Shown here: positions 1 to 8,624 of the stretch, in pieces
Position numbering within the stretch: the first letter of the stretch is position 1
How the letters are laid out: the number at the start of each line of letters is the position of its first letter
Origin: Pseudomonas sp. AL03
Lineage (GTDB): Bacteria; Pseudomonadota; Gammaproteobacteria; Pseudomonadales; Pseudomonadaceae
NCBI RefSeq assembly: GCF_029960815.1
Contig: NZ_JASBRE010000001.1
Location: forward strand, 419,741-483,740
Reading direction: 5' to 3'
Length of the DNA: 64,000 bases
The notes under the pieces: model-generated
What the model was told of the DNA's origin: nothing
Database searches by the model: none
Seen by the model: the letters and a program-made list of their open reading frames with translations, nothing else
Translations under genes and position numbers: made by a program

Positions 1-3000
1 GTTCGTTGGCTTGCCAGTTGTTCGGCACCGCTGGGCCTTGTGGAGTCTGCGGCAGGGTGGGGGCGAGTTCGTCAGCCAATTCAGACCAGCCCATTGGCCT
101 CATGCCCCTGGCGATCAATCGCTGTTTGAGTGCACTGAGGTTATCCACAGTCATGGACTTGTAGGCGGGCGCCAAAGGGGTATCAAGATTGAGCCTGCCA
201 CCGGGTGTCGAGCGGATGACGCTGTCGGCCATCCGAAAATTGGCGTCACGATAAACCACCAAAACGCTGCTTCTGTAACGCTGAAAGGTAAACATCCCAG
301 GTTCCGACAATAACGATTTTAATGCTTGCGGGGATCGGTAGACCCAAGGTGTTTGCATCTGCACACGCCAGTCGCCTTTGATCAGCGCCTGGATGCCGTC
401 GGGATCAGTCAGTCCTACCGCCTCATCGACAGGAGAGTCCGGATAATCCGCATACTCCACCGCGAGTCCCGGGTCGACGCTGATGGGTTGTGCCTGACCC
501 GGCGTCACGTCGTCGATACGAATGCTCAGCGCGTCAGTCTGTTCGCTGATGCCCCGATAGCCTCTGAATGTCGTCATGTTTTCCTGGTTGACCAAGGCTA
601 ACCATTTCGCCGGCCCCTTGAAATTTTCATTGGCGTGGATGACTTCGCTGGCGAAAAAACTACGCGCCATCTGGTTACCAGGCGGCCGGGAAAAAGGGTC
701 TCTACCGATGTTGTAAGTCATCGACATATCGATGGCTTGAACCCGGATACGCTGGGCATTGGCGGCTTTTACCAGCGCCAGCAGATTGAATGTGCCATCG
801 GGATCATTGCCCGCTTTGATGTCGAGTTTCTTCAGGTAATTTTCCAGCTCTTCAGGCATTTCGCCGGTTCGTGCGAAGGCGTCCAGATCAAGCTGATTAA
901 GGTTTGCCAGTAATTTCTGCAAATACAATGTCTTCACTCCGCGTTGCGCGAGGGCGGGCATGTTTTCGATCAGGAATTGTTTGCTGCCGATACTCCCGTA
1001 ACTTTCGCCGATGATCAGCCCCGGCGTATTCGCGAATGCCGAATCAAGCAGCTCGGCCGGTGTTTCGATCAACTGGGCGGCCGATACCGGCATTCGGGGA
1101 GCCGGTGGATGAAGTTCGTACCAAGCCCTGGCGTCGCGAACCAGGATTGTGCGAGGTTCCCGGTGAGCCCATTCGAACTCGCGCAACGCGTCTGTTTCGC
1201 CACCGCGCAAGTCTGCCCCTCCGAGTGCCAATTCCCTCATTTCAGAGGCTTCCAGCCCGGGGACATGAACGCCGGGCAATCGCGCCCATTCCTCGACGAC
1301 AGTTTCAGTTGTCGCACCACCGGCAGAAACAGGCGGTACTTCCATGCCACCCCTCAGACCCAACCTGGGAACGATCTCCCATTTTCCTTCGCTCAACCGT
1401 ACGGGAATTGACCCTGTGAAGGCATCAGGGTTGGCCGGATCGATGATTGCCCAATGACCACGCCCGTTGGGATCGTTTTCAAAGCGCACGTTATAGGCTG
1501 TGTCGTTGAGTTTGATTGCCCTTGAAGGATTGGACGCGAGCCGGTAAGTGCCTTGAAATTTACCCGGTTCATGCTCCAGAGCATCTTCGCTGAGTGGCTC
1601 ATCGATTACCCAGACCTTGGGCACCTTCGTGCTTGACGGCGTAGTGCGTGGTTCCGCAACCTCGAGGTCGGTCGCCGGGCCAGTCACTTTGGCCGGTTGC
1701 GTGGACTCAATCAGATCCGCCATTTCCGCCGCTTCGGCAGCGTCGACCTCGGGGCCGACTTCTGCCAGCGTACCGGGGCCTTTCAGGACGAGCAGGTTGA
1801 ACAGCAAATCAATGCCACTGAGCACGGCGCCCAGGATGCCGGCCTTGCGCTCTTCGGCAGTTTTTGCATTGACCGCCTGGTCGATGTTCAAGCCCATGCT
1901 GGCGACGCTGGCGCCGACCAAGGGCAGTGCGATGGGCCAACCAAGGACAGCCATCGGACCGAATGCTTTGATGCCGGCGCTGAGGAAACCGATCCAGAGT
2001 TTTTTGCGCAGATCGCCATTAGAGGTCAACGATAGCTCGGCCTCGGCGAACATTGCCTTTTTGGTGGTGTCGCGCAACCAACTGAATGCATCACCCTGAA
2101 CGATCTGGTTTTTCTGGTTGATCATGTGATGGTCGTACTTGCCCCACGTTCTGACCAACCGATTCATGATATCGGTGAGGTTTTCGGCGATGGTCTGTCG
2201 GTCGGAGAGGGAGAAGTGGGTCATGAAAGTCTGACGTGCCTCCTCCGCGTTCATCCTTTGAAACATCCAGACGTGCATGTCTGTGATGGTTTCCAGCACC
2301 TGGAAGGCATTGGTTTCGCCGGGCAGGTAAACGATCTGTCGACCTTTGGGGGCGACGATCCGCAGAATATTGGTAGCGACGTAGCCATCGATGTCCAGGG
2401 AGCGGACGCGCAATTGCGTATCGGGGTGTTCCGATTGCAACTGTTGCAGGCTGATCGGCCAGGTGATCGGGCCCATGACGGCGTTTACCGCGAGATTGAA
2501 ATCTTCGTCGCTCAGCTGGCGTTTGTCCCGTGCCTGCACGGCGTTAATCAGGAAGTTGCATTTGGCCAACGTGCGGAAGTCGTTGGAACTGTTATTCCAG
2601 AATTCGCTCAGTTGCTGGCGGTAGAGCGAACTGATATCGACGCTCCAGAAGTCTTTCAGCACCTCGTTGCCATGCAGGCGCACTTCGTTGGTTTCATCGA
2701 AAGTGCCGGCTTCCGGGCCGACGTTGTAGAAACCCGCGTACAGGTCGAGCAGGTCAGCGTTGTCCTGGTCGGTGGCGCGAAAACGGTGGATCACCAACTG
2801 TGTCAGGGTCATGGAGGAGGTTGGCGTGTCATCGACATGCTCCCAACCGGTGAAGGCTTTCGAGCTGCTTTGGGCCGCCGTGAAGCGATGGAAGTACACC
2901 CGATCCGGATCGAGGCCGACGATGCCGTATTTTTTCAGCAGGTCACTGGCAACTTCGTGGGCCGTGTCTTGCAGACTGGGGCACGTCTGGATAACGGTGG

Positions 3001-3067
3001 TTGCAATCGCCCTGAGCGCCGCCTTGTCGGCGGCATTGGGCAGTGGACGGGTTTGGGTCAGGTTCAT
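1..3067 (-). CDS. Dermonecrotic-toxin-like (DUF6543) large protein, 3' end beyond window
   Basis: An open frame runs from an ATG at 3067 off the left edge (about 1022 codons seen, no stop). The N-terminus (starting MNLTQTRPLPNAADKA) resembles the DUF6543 dermonecrotic-toxin module common in large Pseudomonas effector-like proteins. Residues about 353-395 and 405-430 are hydrophobic and glycine/alanine-rich, like the translocation hairpin of such toxins. Near residue 687 lies GLIIGESYGSIGSKQFLIE followed by a KTLYLQKLLANLNQLDLDAF stretch, which resembles the ChaN/TIKI-like 'membrane-targeted effector' module of Mcf/PMT-type toxins. That motif normally reads GESH; here the histidine position is tyrosine 690. 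There is no signal peptide. A CACTACA/TGTAGTG inverted repeat (3124-3130, 3160-3166) lies upstream. Family assignment is good; target and activity are unknown. Confidence 0.7.
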   Translation of the reverse strand, partial: MNLTQTRPLPNAADKAALRAIATTVIQTCPSLQDTAHEVASDLLKKYGIVGLDPDRVYFHRFTAAQSSSKAFTGWEHVDDTPTSSMTLTQLVIHRFRATDQDNADLLDLYAGFYNVGPEAGTFDETNEVRLHGNEVLKDFWSVDISSLYRQQLSEFWNNSSNDFRTLAKCNFLINAVQARDKRQLSDEDFNLAVNAVMGPITWPISLQQLQSEHPDTQLRVRSLDIDGYVATNILRIVAPKGRQIVYLPGETNAFQVLETITDMHVWMFQRMNAEEARQTFMTHFSLSDRQTIAENLTDIMNRLVRTWGKYDHHMINQKNQIVQGDAFSWLRDTTKKAMFAEAELSLTSNGDLRKKLWIGFLSAGIKAFGPMAVLGWPIALPLVGASVASMGLNIDQAVNAKTAEERKAGILGAVLSGIDLLFNLLVLKGPGTLAEVGPEVDAAEAAEMADLIESTQPAKVTGPATDLEVAEPRTTPSSTKVPKVWVIDEPLSEDALEHEPGKFQGTYRLASNPSRAIKLNDTAYNVRFENDPNGRGHWAIIDPANPDAFTGSIPVRLSEGKWEIVPRLGLRGGMEVPPVSAGGATTETVVEEWARLPGVHVPGLEASEMRELALGGADLRGGETDALREFEWAHREPRTILVRDARAWYELHPPAPRMPVSAAQLIETPAELLDSAFANTPGLIIGESYGSIGSKQFLIENMPALAQRGVKTLYLQKLLANLNQLDLDAFARTGEMPEELENYLKKLDIKAGNDPDGTFNLLALVKAANAQRIRVQAIDMSMTYNIGRDPFSRPPGNQMARSFFASEVIHANENFKGPAKWLALVNQENMTTFRGYRGISEQTDALSIRIDDVTPGQAQPISVDPGLAVEYADYPDSPVDEAVGLTDPDGIQALIKGDWRVQMQTPWVYRSPQALKSLLSEPGMFTFQRYRSSVLVVYRDANFRMADSVIRSTPGGRLNLDTPLAPAYKSMTVDNLSALKQRLIARGMRPMGWSELADELAPTLPQTPQGPAVPNNWQANE

Positions 3068-3166
3068 GCTCTCTATCCTTGAGAAATGGGCGTCGAGGAT
3101 GAGCCGCTAACTCAAGGAATGTGCACTACATAGTTATGCCTATTTGCGATTCAGTACCGTGTAGTG

Positions 3167-3871
3167 TCACCGCCGGGCCACGTCCGAAAAGTAGAACTTG
3201 TCCAGGGTATGCCGCGATTCGGTGTATTCAAACTGGCGGCCGTCCTGCAGGAAAGTCTGATTGCTGACCACGATCACATGGCTTTGACCGTCGAGGTCCA
3301 GGTGTTGCTGGTCGTCTTTGCTGCGGGGCACGGCTTCGATGGTGCGCTGGGCGTAGGCGATTTGCAGTTGCAGGGTCTGCTCGATGAAGGCGTAGATCGA
3401 TTGTTCGGCGATGTCGCGGGACAGGCCGGGAATCACGTCGCTGACGAAATGGTTGATGTCGAGGATCACCCGTTTGCCATCGATCCGCCGCACGCGCTTG
3501 ATCCGCGTGATCAGGCTGCCTTTTTCAGCCTTGATGTGTTCGAGCAGCGGGCCTTCGAGGGGGATCTGGGTGAATTCGACCACCTCGGTGCTGACGTTGT
3601 TGCCCAGCCGCGGGTAAGTCTCCTGGAAGCTGACGATGCCGCCCAGCTGGAATTCGATCGGGTTGGTCGACAGCACGAACGTGCCTTTACCGTGGACTTT
3701 CTGGGCGAAACCGCGCTCCTGAAGTTGCTCGATGGCTTTGCGCACGGTGCCGCGACTGGCCTGGTAGCTGTCCATCAATTCGGTTTCGGAGGGCAATCGT
3801 GCGCCGCGTTCCAGACGTTCGGTCGTGATGCTGGCAAGCAGATCGCTGTAGATCTGGTTGTATTTACTCAT
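3167..3871 (-). CDS. treR: Trehalose operon repressor, GntR family
   Basis: A 234-residue regulator with an N-terminal GntR winged helix (residues about 5-70; helix-turn-helix around SETELMDSYQASRGTVRKAI) and a C-terminal UTRA effector domain (about 90-234). TreR repressors of this type bind trehalose 6-phosphate and release the operator. I chose the ATG at 3871 because the protein then begins MSKYNQIYSDL, as GntR/TreR proteins do; a TTG at 3901 would add ten unlikely residues. It is divergent from treB, and the shared 237-bp gap holds two operator palindromes. The effector is inferred from the family and from the adjacent treBC. Confidence 0.93.
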   Translation of the reverse strand: MSKYNQIYSDLLASITTERLERGARLPSETELMDSYQASRGTVRKAIEQLQERGFAQKVHGKGTFVLSTNPIEFQLGGIVSFQETYPRLGNNVSTEVVEFTQIPLEGPLLEHIKAEKGSLITRIKRVRRIDGKRVILDINHFVSDVIPGLSRDIAEQSIYAFIEQTLQLQIAYAQRTIEAVPRSKDDQQHLDLDGQSHVIVVSNQTFLQDGRQFEYTESRHTLDKFYFSDVARR

Positions 3872-4012
3872 TGGGATGGCTCTGTGCCGCGATGTGCTCA
3901 AGGTTTCGAACCTTAAGGGCAGGGTAGGGGTTTGTCCATGTGGCTTTGGGTTTCATCGACTTCAAAGGTAGGAAATGTCGCCGCCGGTCGGGCTCAGAAT
4001 AAACAAAATCAA

Positions 4013-4054
4013 ACTCGTCTGTACGAGTTGTTGCTTTAACTCGTACAGACGAGT
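4013..4054. promoter_or_regulatory. Paired TreR operators, nested palindromes
   Basis: Two 16-bp sites, ACTCGTCTGTACGAGT at 4013-4028 and ACTCGTACAGACGAGT at 4039-4054. Each has perfect 6-bp half-sites (ACTCGT/ACGAGT), and the two sites are exact reverse complements of each other, so the whole 42 bp is itself symmetric. Centres are 26 bp apart. They lie 55 bp upstream of the treB start and 142 bp upstream of treR, fitting repression of both genes by TreR dimers. The binding protein is inferred from position. Confidence 0.85.
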
Positions 4055-4108
4055 ACTTTTCGTTTCGGCGTGCTGCCAATAACAAAAAACTACAGCGGAA
4101 GATCAAGC

Positions 4109-5551
4109 ATGAGCCACGACTATCCGAACATCGCCAGCGAGCTGCTGCACAGCCTCGGTGGCAGCGACAACCTCGAGCAGGCCGCGCACTGCGTCACACG
4201 GCTGCGCCTGGCCCTCAAGGACCCGAGCCTGGTCAACAGCGCCACGCTGAACCAGATCGATCTGGTCAAAGGCTCGTTCTTCACCGGCGGCCTGTTCCAA
4301 GTCGTTATCGGCCCTGGTGAAGTCGAAAAGGTCTACGCAGAACTGCGCCGTCAAACCGGTCTCGCGGCTTCAACCATCGCCGACGTTAAACAAAAAAGCG
4401 CCGACAAGATCAACGCCATGCAGCGTCTGGTGCGGGTGTTTTCCGACGTCTTCATGCCCATCCTCCCGGCGCTGATCATTGCCGGCCTGCTGATGGGCAT
4501 CAACAACCTGATCGGCGCCAGAGGCATGTTCATCGAGGGCAAGACCCTGTTGGACGCCTACCCTAAGCTTGACGGGCTCTGGAGCCTGATCAACCTCATG
4601 GCCAACACCTCGTTTGTGTTCCTCCCTGCGTTGGTGGGTTGGTCGGCAGCCAAACGGTTTGGCGGCAGCGAAATCCTCGGCATCGTGCTCGGCTTAATGC
4701 TCGTTCACCCCGATCTGCTCAACGCCTGGAACTACGGCAAGGCAGTTGCGGGTCTCGACGGCCAGAGCCTGCCGTACTTCGACATCCTCGGGTTGTTCCA
4801 GATCGAGAAGGTGGGTTACCAAGGGCAGATCCTGCCGATCCTGATGGCGGCCTACGTGATGAGCGTCATCGAAAAATGGCTGCGGGCACGGGTGCCGAAC
4901 GCGGTGCAATTGCTGGTGGTGCCGATCACCACCATCGTCGTCACCGGCGTGTTGGCGCTGGCGGTGATTGGCCCGGTGACCCGGCATCTGGGGATTCTCA
5001 TCACCGAAGGCGTGGTCATGCTGTTCGACCTGGCACCGATGGTCGGCGGCGCGATCTTCGGTTTGCTCTATGCACCGTTGGTGATCACCGGCATGCACCA
5101 CATGTTTCTTGCGGTCGACTTGCAACTGATCTCCACCCAGGGCGGCACCTTCATCTGGCCGATGATTGTCATGTCCAACCTCGCCCAAGGCAGCGCGGCA
5201 CTGGCGGTGTTCTACATGACCCGTAACGTGCGGGATAAAAGCATGGCCTCGACCTCGGCGATTTCTGCGTACTTCGGCATCACCGAGCCGGCCATGTTCG
5301 GGGTCAACCTGCGCTACAAATTCCCGTTCTACGCGGCCCTGATCGGCTCGGCCCTGGGCTGCATCTTCCTGTCGCTGAACAAGGTCCAGGCCTCGGCCAT
5401 CGGCGTCGGCGGCTTGCCCGGTTTCATCTCGATCATTCCGCAGTTCATTCCGATGTTCGTGATCGGGATGGTCATTGCCATGGTCGTGCCGTTTGTTCTG
5501 ACCTGCGGGTTGAGCATGAAGATTGTTAGGCCTGGGTATCGGGTCGCCTGA
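4109..5551 (+). CDS. treB: PTS trehalose transporter subunit EIIBC
   Basis: A 480-residue inner-membrane permease that imports trehalose and phosphorylates it to trehalose 6-phosphate. The N-terminal EIIB domain (residues 1-85) carries the phosphocysteine C28 in the context AAHCVTRLRLAL. The EIIC domain (about 105-475) has roughly ten membrane segments and the conserved GITEPAMFG signature. There is no EIIA domain; phosphate should come from the EIIA-HPr-EI fusion four genes downstream. The start at 4109 has GGAAG upstream and gives MSHDYPNIASELL; an in-frame ATG at 4070 lies closer to the operators and lacks a good ribosome site. First gene of the tre operon, with 34 bp to treC. Confidence 0.94.
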   Translation: MSHDYPNIASELLHSLGGSDNLEQAAHCVTRLRLALKDPSLVNSATLNQIDLVKGSFFTGGLFQVVIGPGEVEKVYAELRRQTGLAASTIADVKQKSADKINAMQRLVRVFSDVFMPILPALIIAGLLMGINNLIGARGMFIEGKTLLDAYPKLDGLWSLINLMANTSFVFLPALVGWSAAKRFGGSEILGIVLGLMLVHPDLLNAWNYGKAVAGLDGQSLPYFDILGLFQIEKVGYQGQILPILMAAYVMSVIEKWLRARVPNAVQLLVVPITTIVVTGVLALAVIGPVTRHLGILITEGVVMLFDLAPMVGGAIFGLLYAPLVITGMHHMFLAVDLQLISTQGGTFIWPMIVMSNLAQGSAALAVFYMTRNVRDKSMASTSAISAYFGITEPAMFGVNLRYKFPFYAALIGSALGCIFLSLNKVQASAIGVGGLPGFISIIPQFIPMFVIGMVIAMVVPFVLTCGLSMKIVRPGYRVA

Positions 5552-5585
5552 GGGGCGCCACATCAATTTGTTGAAGGAGTCCGCG

Positions 5586-7232
5586 ATGCAAGACTGGCAA
5601 CGTTCGGTGATCTACCAGATCTACCCGAAGAGTTTTCACAGCCACGCCGGCAACCCCACGGGTGATTTGCTTGGCGTTGTGGCCAAGCTCGATTACCTGC
5701 ATTGGTTGGGTGTCGATTGCCTGTGGATCACGCCGTTCCTGCGTTCGCCCCAGCGCGACAACGGTTACGACATCAGCGATTACTACGCCATCGACCCGAG
5801 TTACGGGACCATGGCCGATTGCGAATTGCTGATCGCCGAGGCCGGCAAGCGCGGGATCAAGCTGATGCTCGATATCGTGGTCAACCACACGTCCATTGAG
5901 CACACCTGGTTCCAGCAGGCCCGCAGCAGCCTCGACAATCCTTACCGCGATTTCTACATCTGGCGCGATCAGCCGAACAACTGGGAATCCAAGTTCGGCG
6001 GTTCGGCCTGGGAATACGAGGCGCAGACCGGTCAGTACTTCCTGCACCTGTTCGATCACACACAGGCCGACCTGAACTGGGACAACCCCAAGGTGCGCGC
6101 CGAAGTGTTCAAGATGATGCGCTTCTGGCGCGACAAGGGCGTAGGCGGGTTCCGTCTGGACGTCATCAACCTGATCTCCAAACCGGCGGACTTCCCCGAG
6201 GACAACACCGACGGTCGACGTTTCTACACCGACGGCCCGAACGTCCACGAATATTTGCAGCAGATGCACCGTGAAGTGTTCGAGGGTCATGACCTGATCA
6301 ACGTCGGCGAGATGTCGTCAACCAACTTGGAACACTGCATTCGCTACTCGCGGCCGGAGTCGAAAGAGCTCTCGATGACCTTCAACTTCCATCATCTAAA
6401 GGTCGATTACCCGAACCTGCAGAAGTGGATTCGTGCCGATTTCGATTTCCTCGAACTTAAGCGCATCCTCTCCGATTGGCAAACCGGCATGCAGGCCGGC
6501 GGTGGCTGGAACGCGCTGTTCTGGTGTAACCACGATCAGCCACGGGTGGTCTCGCGGTTTGGTCATGACGGCGAGCATCGGGTGGTGTCGGCGAAGATGC
6601 TCGGTACGGCGCTGCATTTTCTGCAGGGCACGCCGTTCGTATATCAAGGTGAAGAACTGGGCATGACCAATCCGGGGTTCGATCACATTGATCAGTACCG
6701 CGATGTCGAAACCCTGAACATCTTTCGGCTCAAGCGCGAGGCCGGTGCGAGTGACGTCGACAACATGGCGGCGATCATGCAGAAGTCCCGGGACAACGGT
6801 CGCACGCCCATGCACTGGAACGCCGAGCCGAACGCCGGTTTCAGCGCTGTCGAGCCGTGGATCGGGGTGCCAGCCAACGCCGCGCAGATCAACGTCGCCA
6901 CCCAACTCGACGACCCGGATTCCGTGTTGCATCACTACCGTCAGTTGATCGCGCTGCGTCGCACTGAGGCGCTGATGTCCGACGGCGTGTATCGGCAATT
7001 ATTGCCTGAGCACACACAAATCTGGGCGTATGTGCGTGAGGGCAGTGGCGAACGGTTGCTGGTGCTGAACAACTTCTACGGCACGCCATGCGAATTCGTG
7101 TTGCCGGATGAAGTGATCAGCGAAGCGATGGCCCAACGTCTGGTCATCAGCAATTACCCGGACTGTCCGGCGCGAAACTGGCAGGTCCTCTTACGGCCTT
7201 TTGAGTCATTCGTGCTGCATATGACCGACTGA
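5586..7232 (+). CDS. treC: Alpha,alpha-phosphotrehalase (GH13)
   Basis: A 548-residue cytoplasmic glycoside hydrolase of family 13 that splits trehalose 6-phosphate into glucose and glucose 6-phosphate. The (beta/alpha)8 barrel motifs are visible: DIVVNHTS near residue 96, GGFRLDVINLISK with nucleophile D192, INVGEMSS with acid/base E242, and CNHDQPR with H316-D317. The length matches E. coli TreC (about 550). The start at 5586 has a clear AAGGAG ribosome site; the frame is open upstream to an ATG at 5523 inside treB. It follows treB by 34 bp, so co-transcription under TreR is expected. Confidence 0.95.
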   Translation: MQDWQRSVIYQIYPKSFHSHAGNPTGDLLGVVAKLDYLHWLGVDCLWITPFLRSPQRDNGYDISDYYAIDPSYGTMADCELLIAEAGKRGIKLMLDIVVNHTSIEHTWFQQARSSLDNPYRDFYIWRDQPNNWESKFGGSAWEYEAQTGQYFLHLFDHTQADLNWDNPKVRAEVFKMMRFWRDKGVGGFRLDVINLISKPADFPEDNTDGRRFYTDGPNVHEYLQQMHREVFEGHDLINVGEMSSTNLEHCIRYSRPESKELSMTFNFHHLKVDYPNLQKWIRADFDFLELKRILSDWQTGMQAGGGWNALFWCNHDQPRVVSRFGHDGEHRVVSAKMLGTALHFLQGTPFVYQGEELGMTNPGFDHIDQYRDVETLNIFRLKREAGASDVDNMAAIMQKSRDNGRTPMHWNAEPNAGFSAVEPWIGVPANAAQINVATQLDDPDSVLHHYRQLIALRRTEALMSDGVYRQLLPEHTQIWAYVREGSGERLLVLNNFYGTPCEFVLPDEVISEAMAQRLVISNYPDCPARNWQVLLRPFESFVLHMTD

Positions 7233-7338
7233 CCGACCGCAAAAAAACACCGACTTAAAAAAACACGCAGAACGCTGCGCGGGGGAGTTTTGCGCGCCGA
7301 TTTTGCCGCTGCACACAATAAAAATAATGGGGTAGCTC

Positions 7339-8562
7339 TTGAAAACAACAATAAATCGCAGCCTTGCAGCCGCGAGCATATGCCTGGCGTTGCCACTGAC
7401 GGCACAAGCCCTGGAATTCGGGGGGTACTTGCGTAGCGGCGTCGGCACCTCGGTCAACAGCAGCTCCCAGTCATGCTTCCAATTGCCTGGCGCGCAGACG
7501 AAATATCGGTTGGGCAACGAATGCGAGCAATACGGGGAGCTGGAGTTGCGACAGGACTTGTACACGCTGGATGACGGTTCGGTATTCAGCGTCGACGGCA
7601 TGGCTTCGTTGTACAACCAGTACGACAAGGACCTGACCTTCAACGGTGACAACGGCTCGGTGCGCCTGCCGCAGCTTTACGCGCAATGGTCGAACGTGCC
7701 CGCCCTCAACGGCGGTTCACTGTGGGCCGGCCGGCGTTACTACAAACGGAACGATATCCATATTTCCGACTTCTACTACTGGAACCAAAGCGCTACCGGC
7801 GGCGGTATCGAAGATGTGCTGATCGGCGATCTGAAATACAGCTACGCCTTCTCGCGCAAGGACAACCTGTACCAGAAGGACTACATCAACCGTCACGATT
7901 TCAACGTCGCCGGCTTCAACACCAACCCCGGCGGTGCGCTGGAGTTCGGCCTGAGCTACATCGACAAGCCCGACAGCCGCGACGCTCATCGAGGCTGGGC
8001 GATCACCACTCAGCATGTGCAGAAAGGTTTTCTGGGCGGCAAGAACAAACTGGCCTTCCAGTACGGCGAAGGTCCCGGCACCGGGTTGGGCTATACCGGT
8101 AACGTGAAGCTCGACGACAGCAACAAAAGTTACCGGGTGGTGGAATTCTTCGACTGGCAAGTGACGCCGCGATTTGGCGGGCAAGTCGAGGCGGTTTACC
8201 AGAAAGACATTCGACCGGACGGTACCGATCAGAACTGGATTTCCCTGGGTGTTCGCCCGGCTTATGCGATCACCGAGCAGTTCAAACTGGTGACCGAACT
8301 GGGCCACGATCAGGTTGAGGCCCCAGGCGGGACGCGCAAGCTGAGCAAATTCACTTTCGCTCCGACGTGGTCGCCCAAGGGCCCTGAATTCTGGGAACGC
8401 CCCGAGGTGCGTCTGTATTACACCTATGCGAGCTGGAACGAGGCGGCCAAACGGGCCGCCAATGAACTGGCGGCGGGTTCGGCGTTGTCCGACACCGGTG
8501 CCTTCGGCACGGCGCGACACGGTGCGAACGTCGGATTGCAGGTCGAGTACTGGTGGAAATAA
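7339..8562 (+). CDS. LamB-family carbohydrate porin (trehalose uptake)
   Basis: A 407-residue outer-membrane porin. It starts with a signal peptide (MKTTINRSLAAASICL..., cleavage near AQALE) and continues as an aromatic-rich beta-barrel ending in the terminal aromatic-lysine VEYWWK. Maltoporin features include FGGYLRSGVG after the signal, a C...C pair in loop 1 (SQSCFQLP ... NECEQYG) and WAGRRYYKRNDIHI. The start is a TTG at 7339 behind a GGGG-rich site; the nearby ATG at 7327 hits a stop after one codon. Its place between treC and the phosphotransferase gene suggests outer-membrane entry of trehalose; substrate specificity is inferred from context only. Confidence 0.9.
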   Translation: MKTTINRSLAAASICLALPLTAQALEFGGYLRSGVGTSVNSSSQSCFQLPGAQTKYRLGNECEQYGELELRQDLYTLDDGSVFSVDGMASLYNQYDKDLTFNGDNGSVRLPQLYAQWSNVPALNGGSLWAGRRYYKRNDIHISDFYYWNQSATGGGIEDVLIGDLKYSYAFSRKDNLYQKDYINRHDFNVAGFNTNPGGALEFGLSYIDKPDSRDAHRGWAITTQHVQKGFLGGKNKLAFQYGEGPGTGLGYTGNVKLDDSNKSYRVVEFFDWQVTPRFGGQVEAVYQKDIRPDGTDQNWISLGVRPAYAITEQFKLVTELGHDQVEAPGGTRKLSKFTFAPTWSPKGPEFWERPEVRLYYTYASWNEAAKRAANELAAGSALSDTGAFGTARHGANVGLQVEYWWK

Positions 8563-8624
8563 GCGATGCTGTCGGAGCCTCGCGCTCCATCGGCACTTCA
8601 AAGAACAAAACAGCAGGTGACGTC

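Noticed and set aside
2126..3082. 318-codon plus-strand frame
   Set aside because: It lies antisense to the toxin gene, with no ribosome site or family resemblance; the minus-strand frame is continuous and protein-like.
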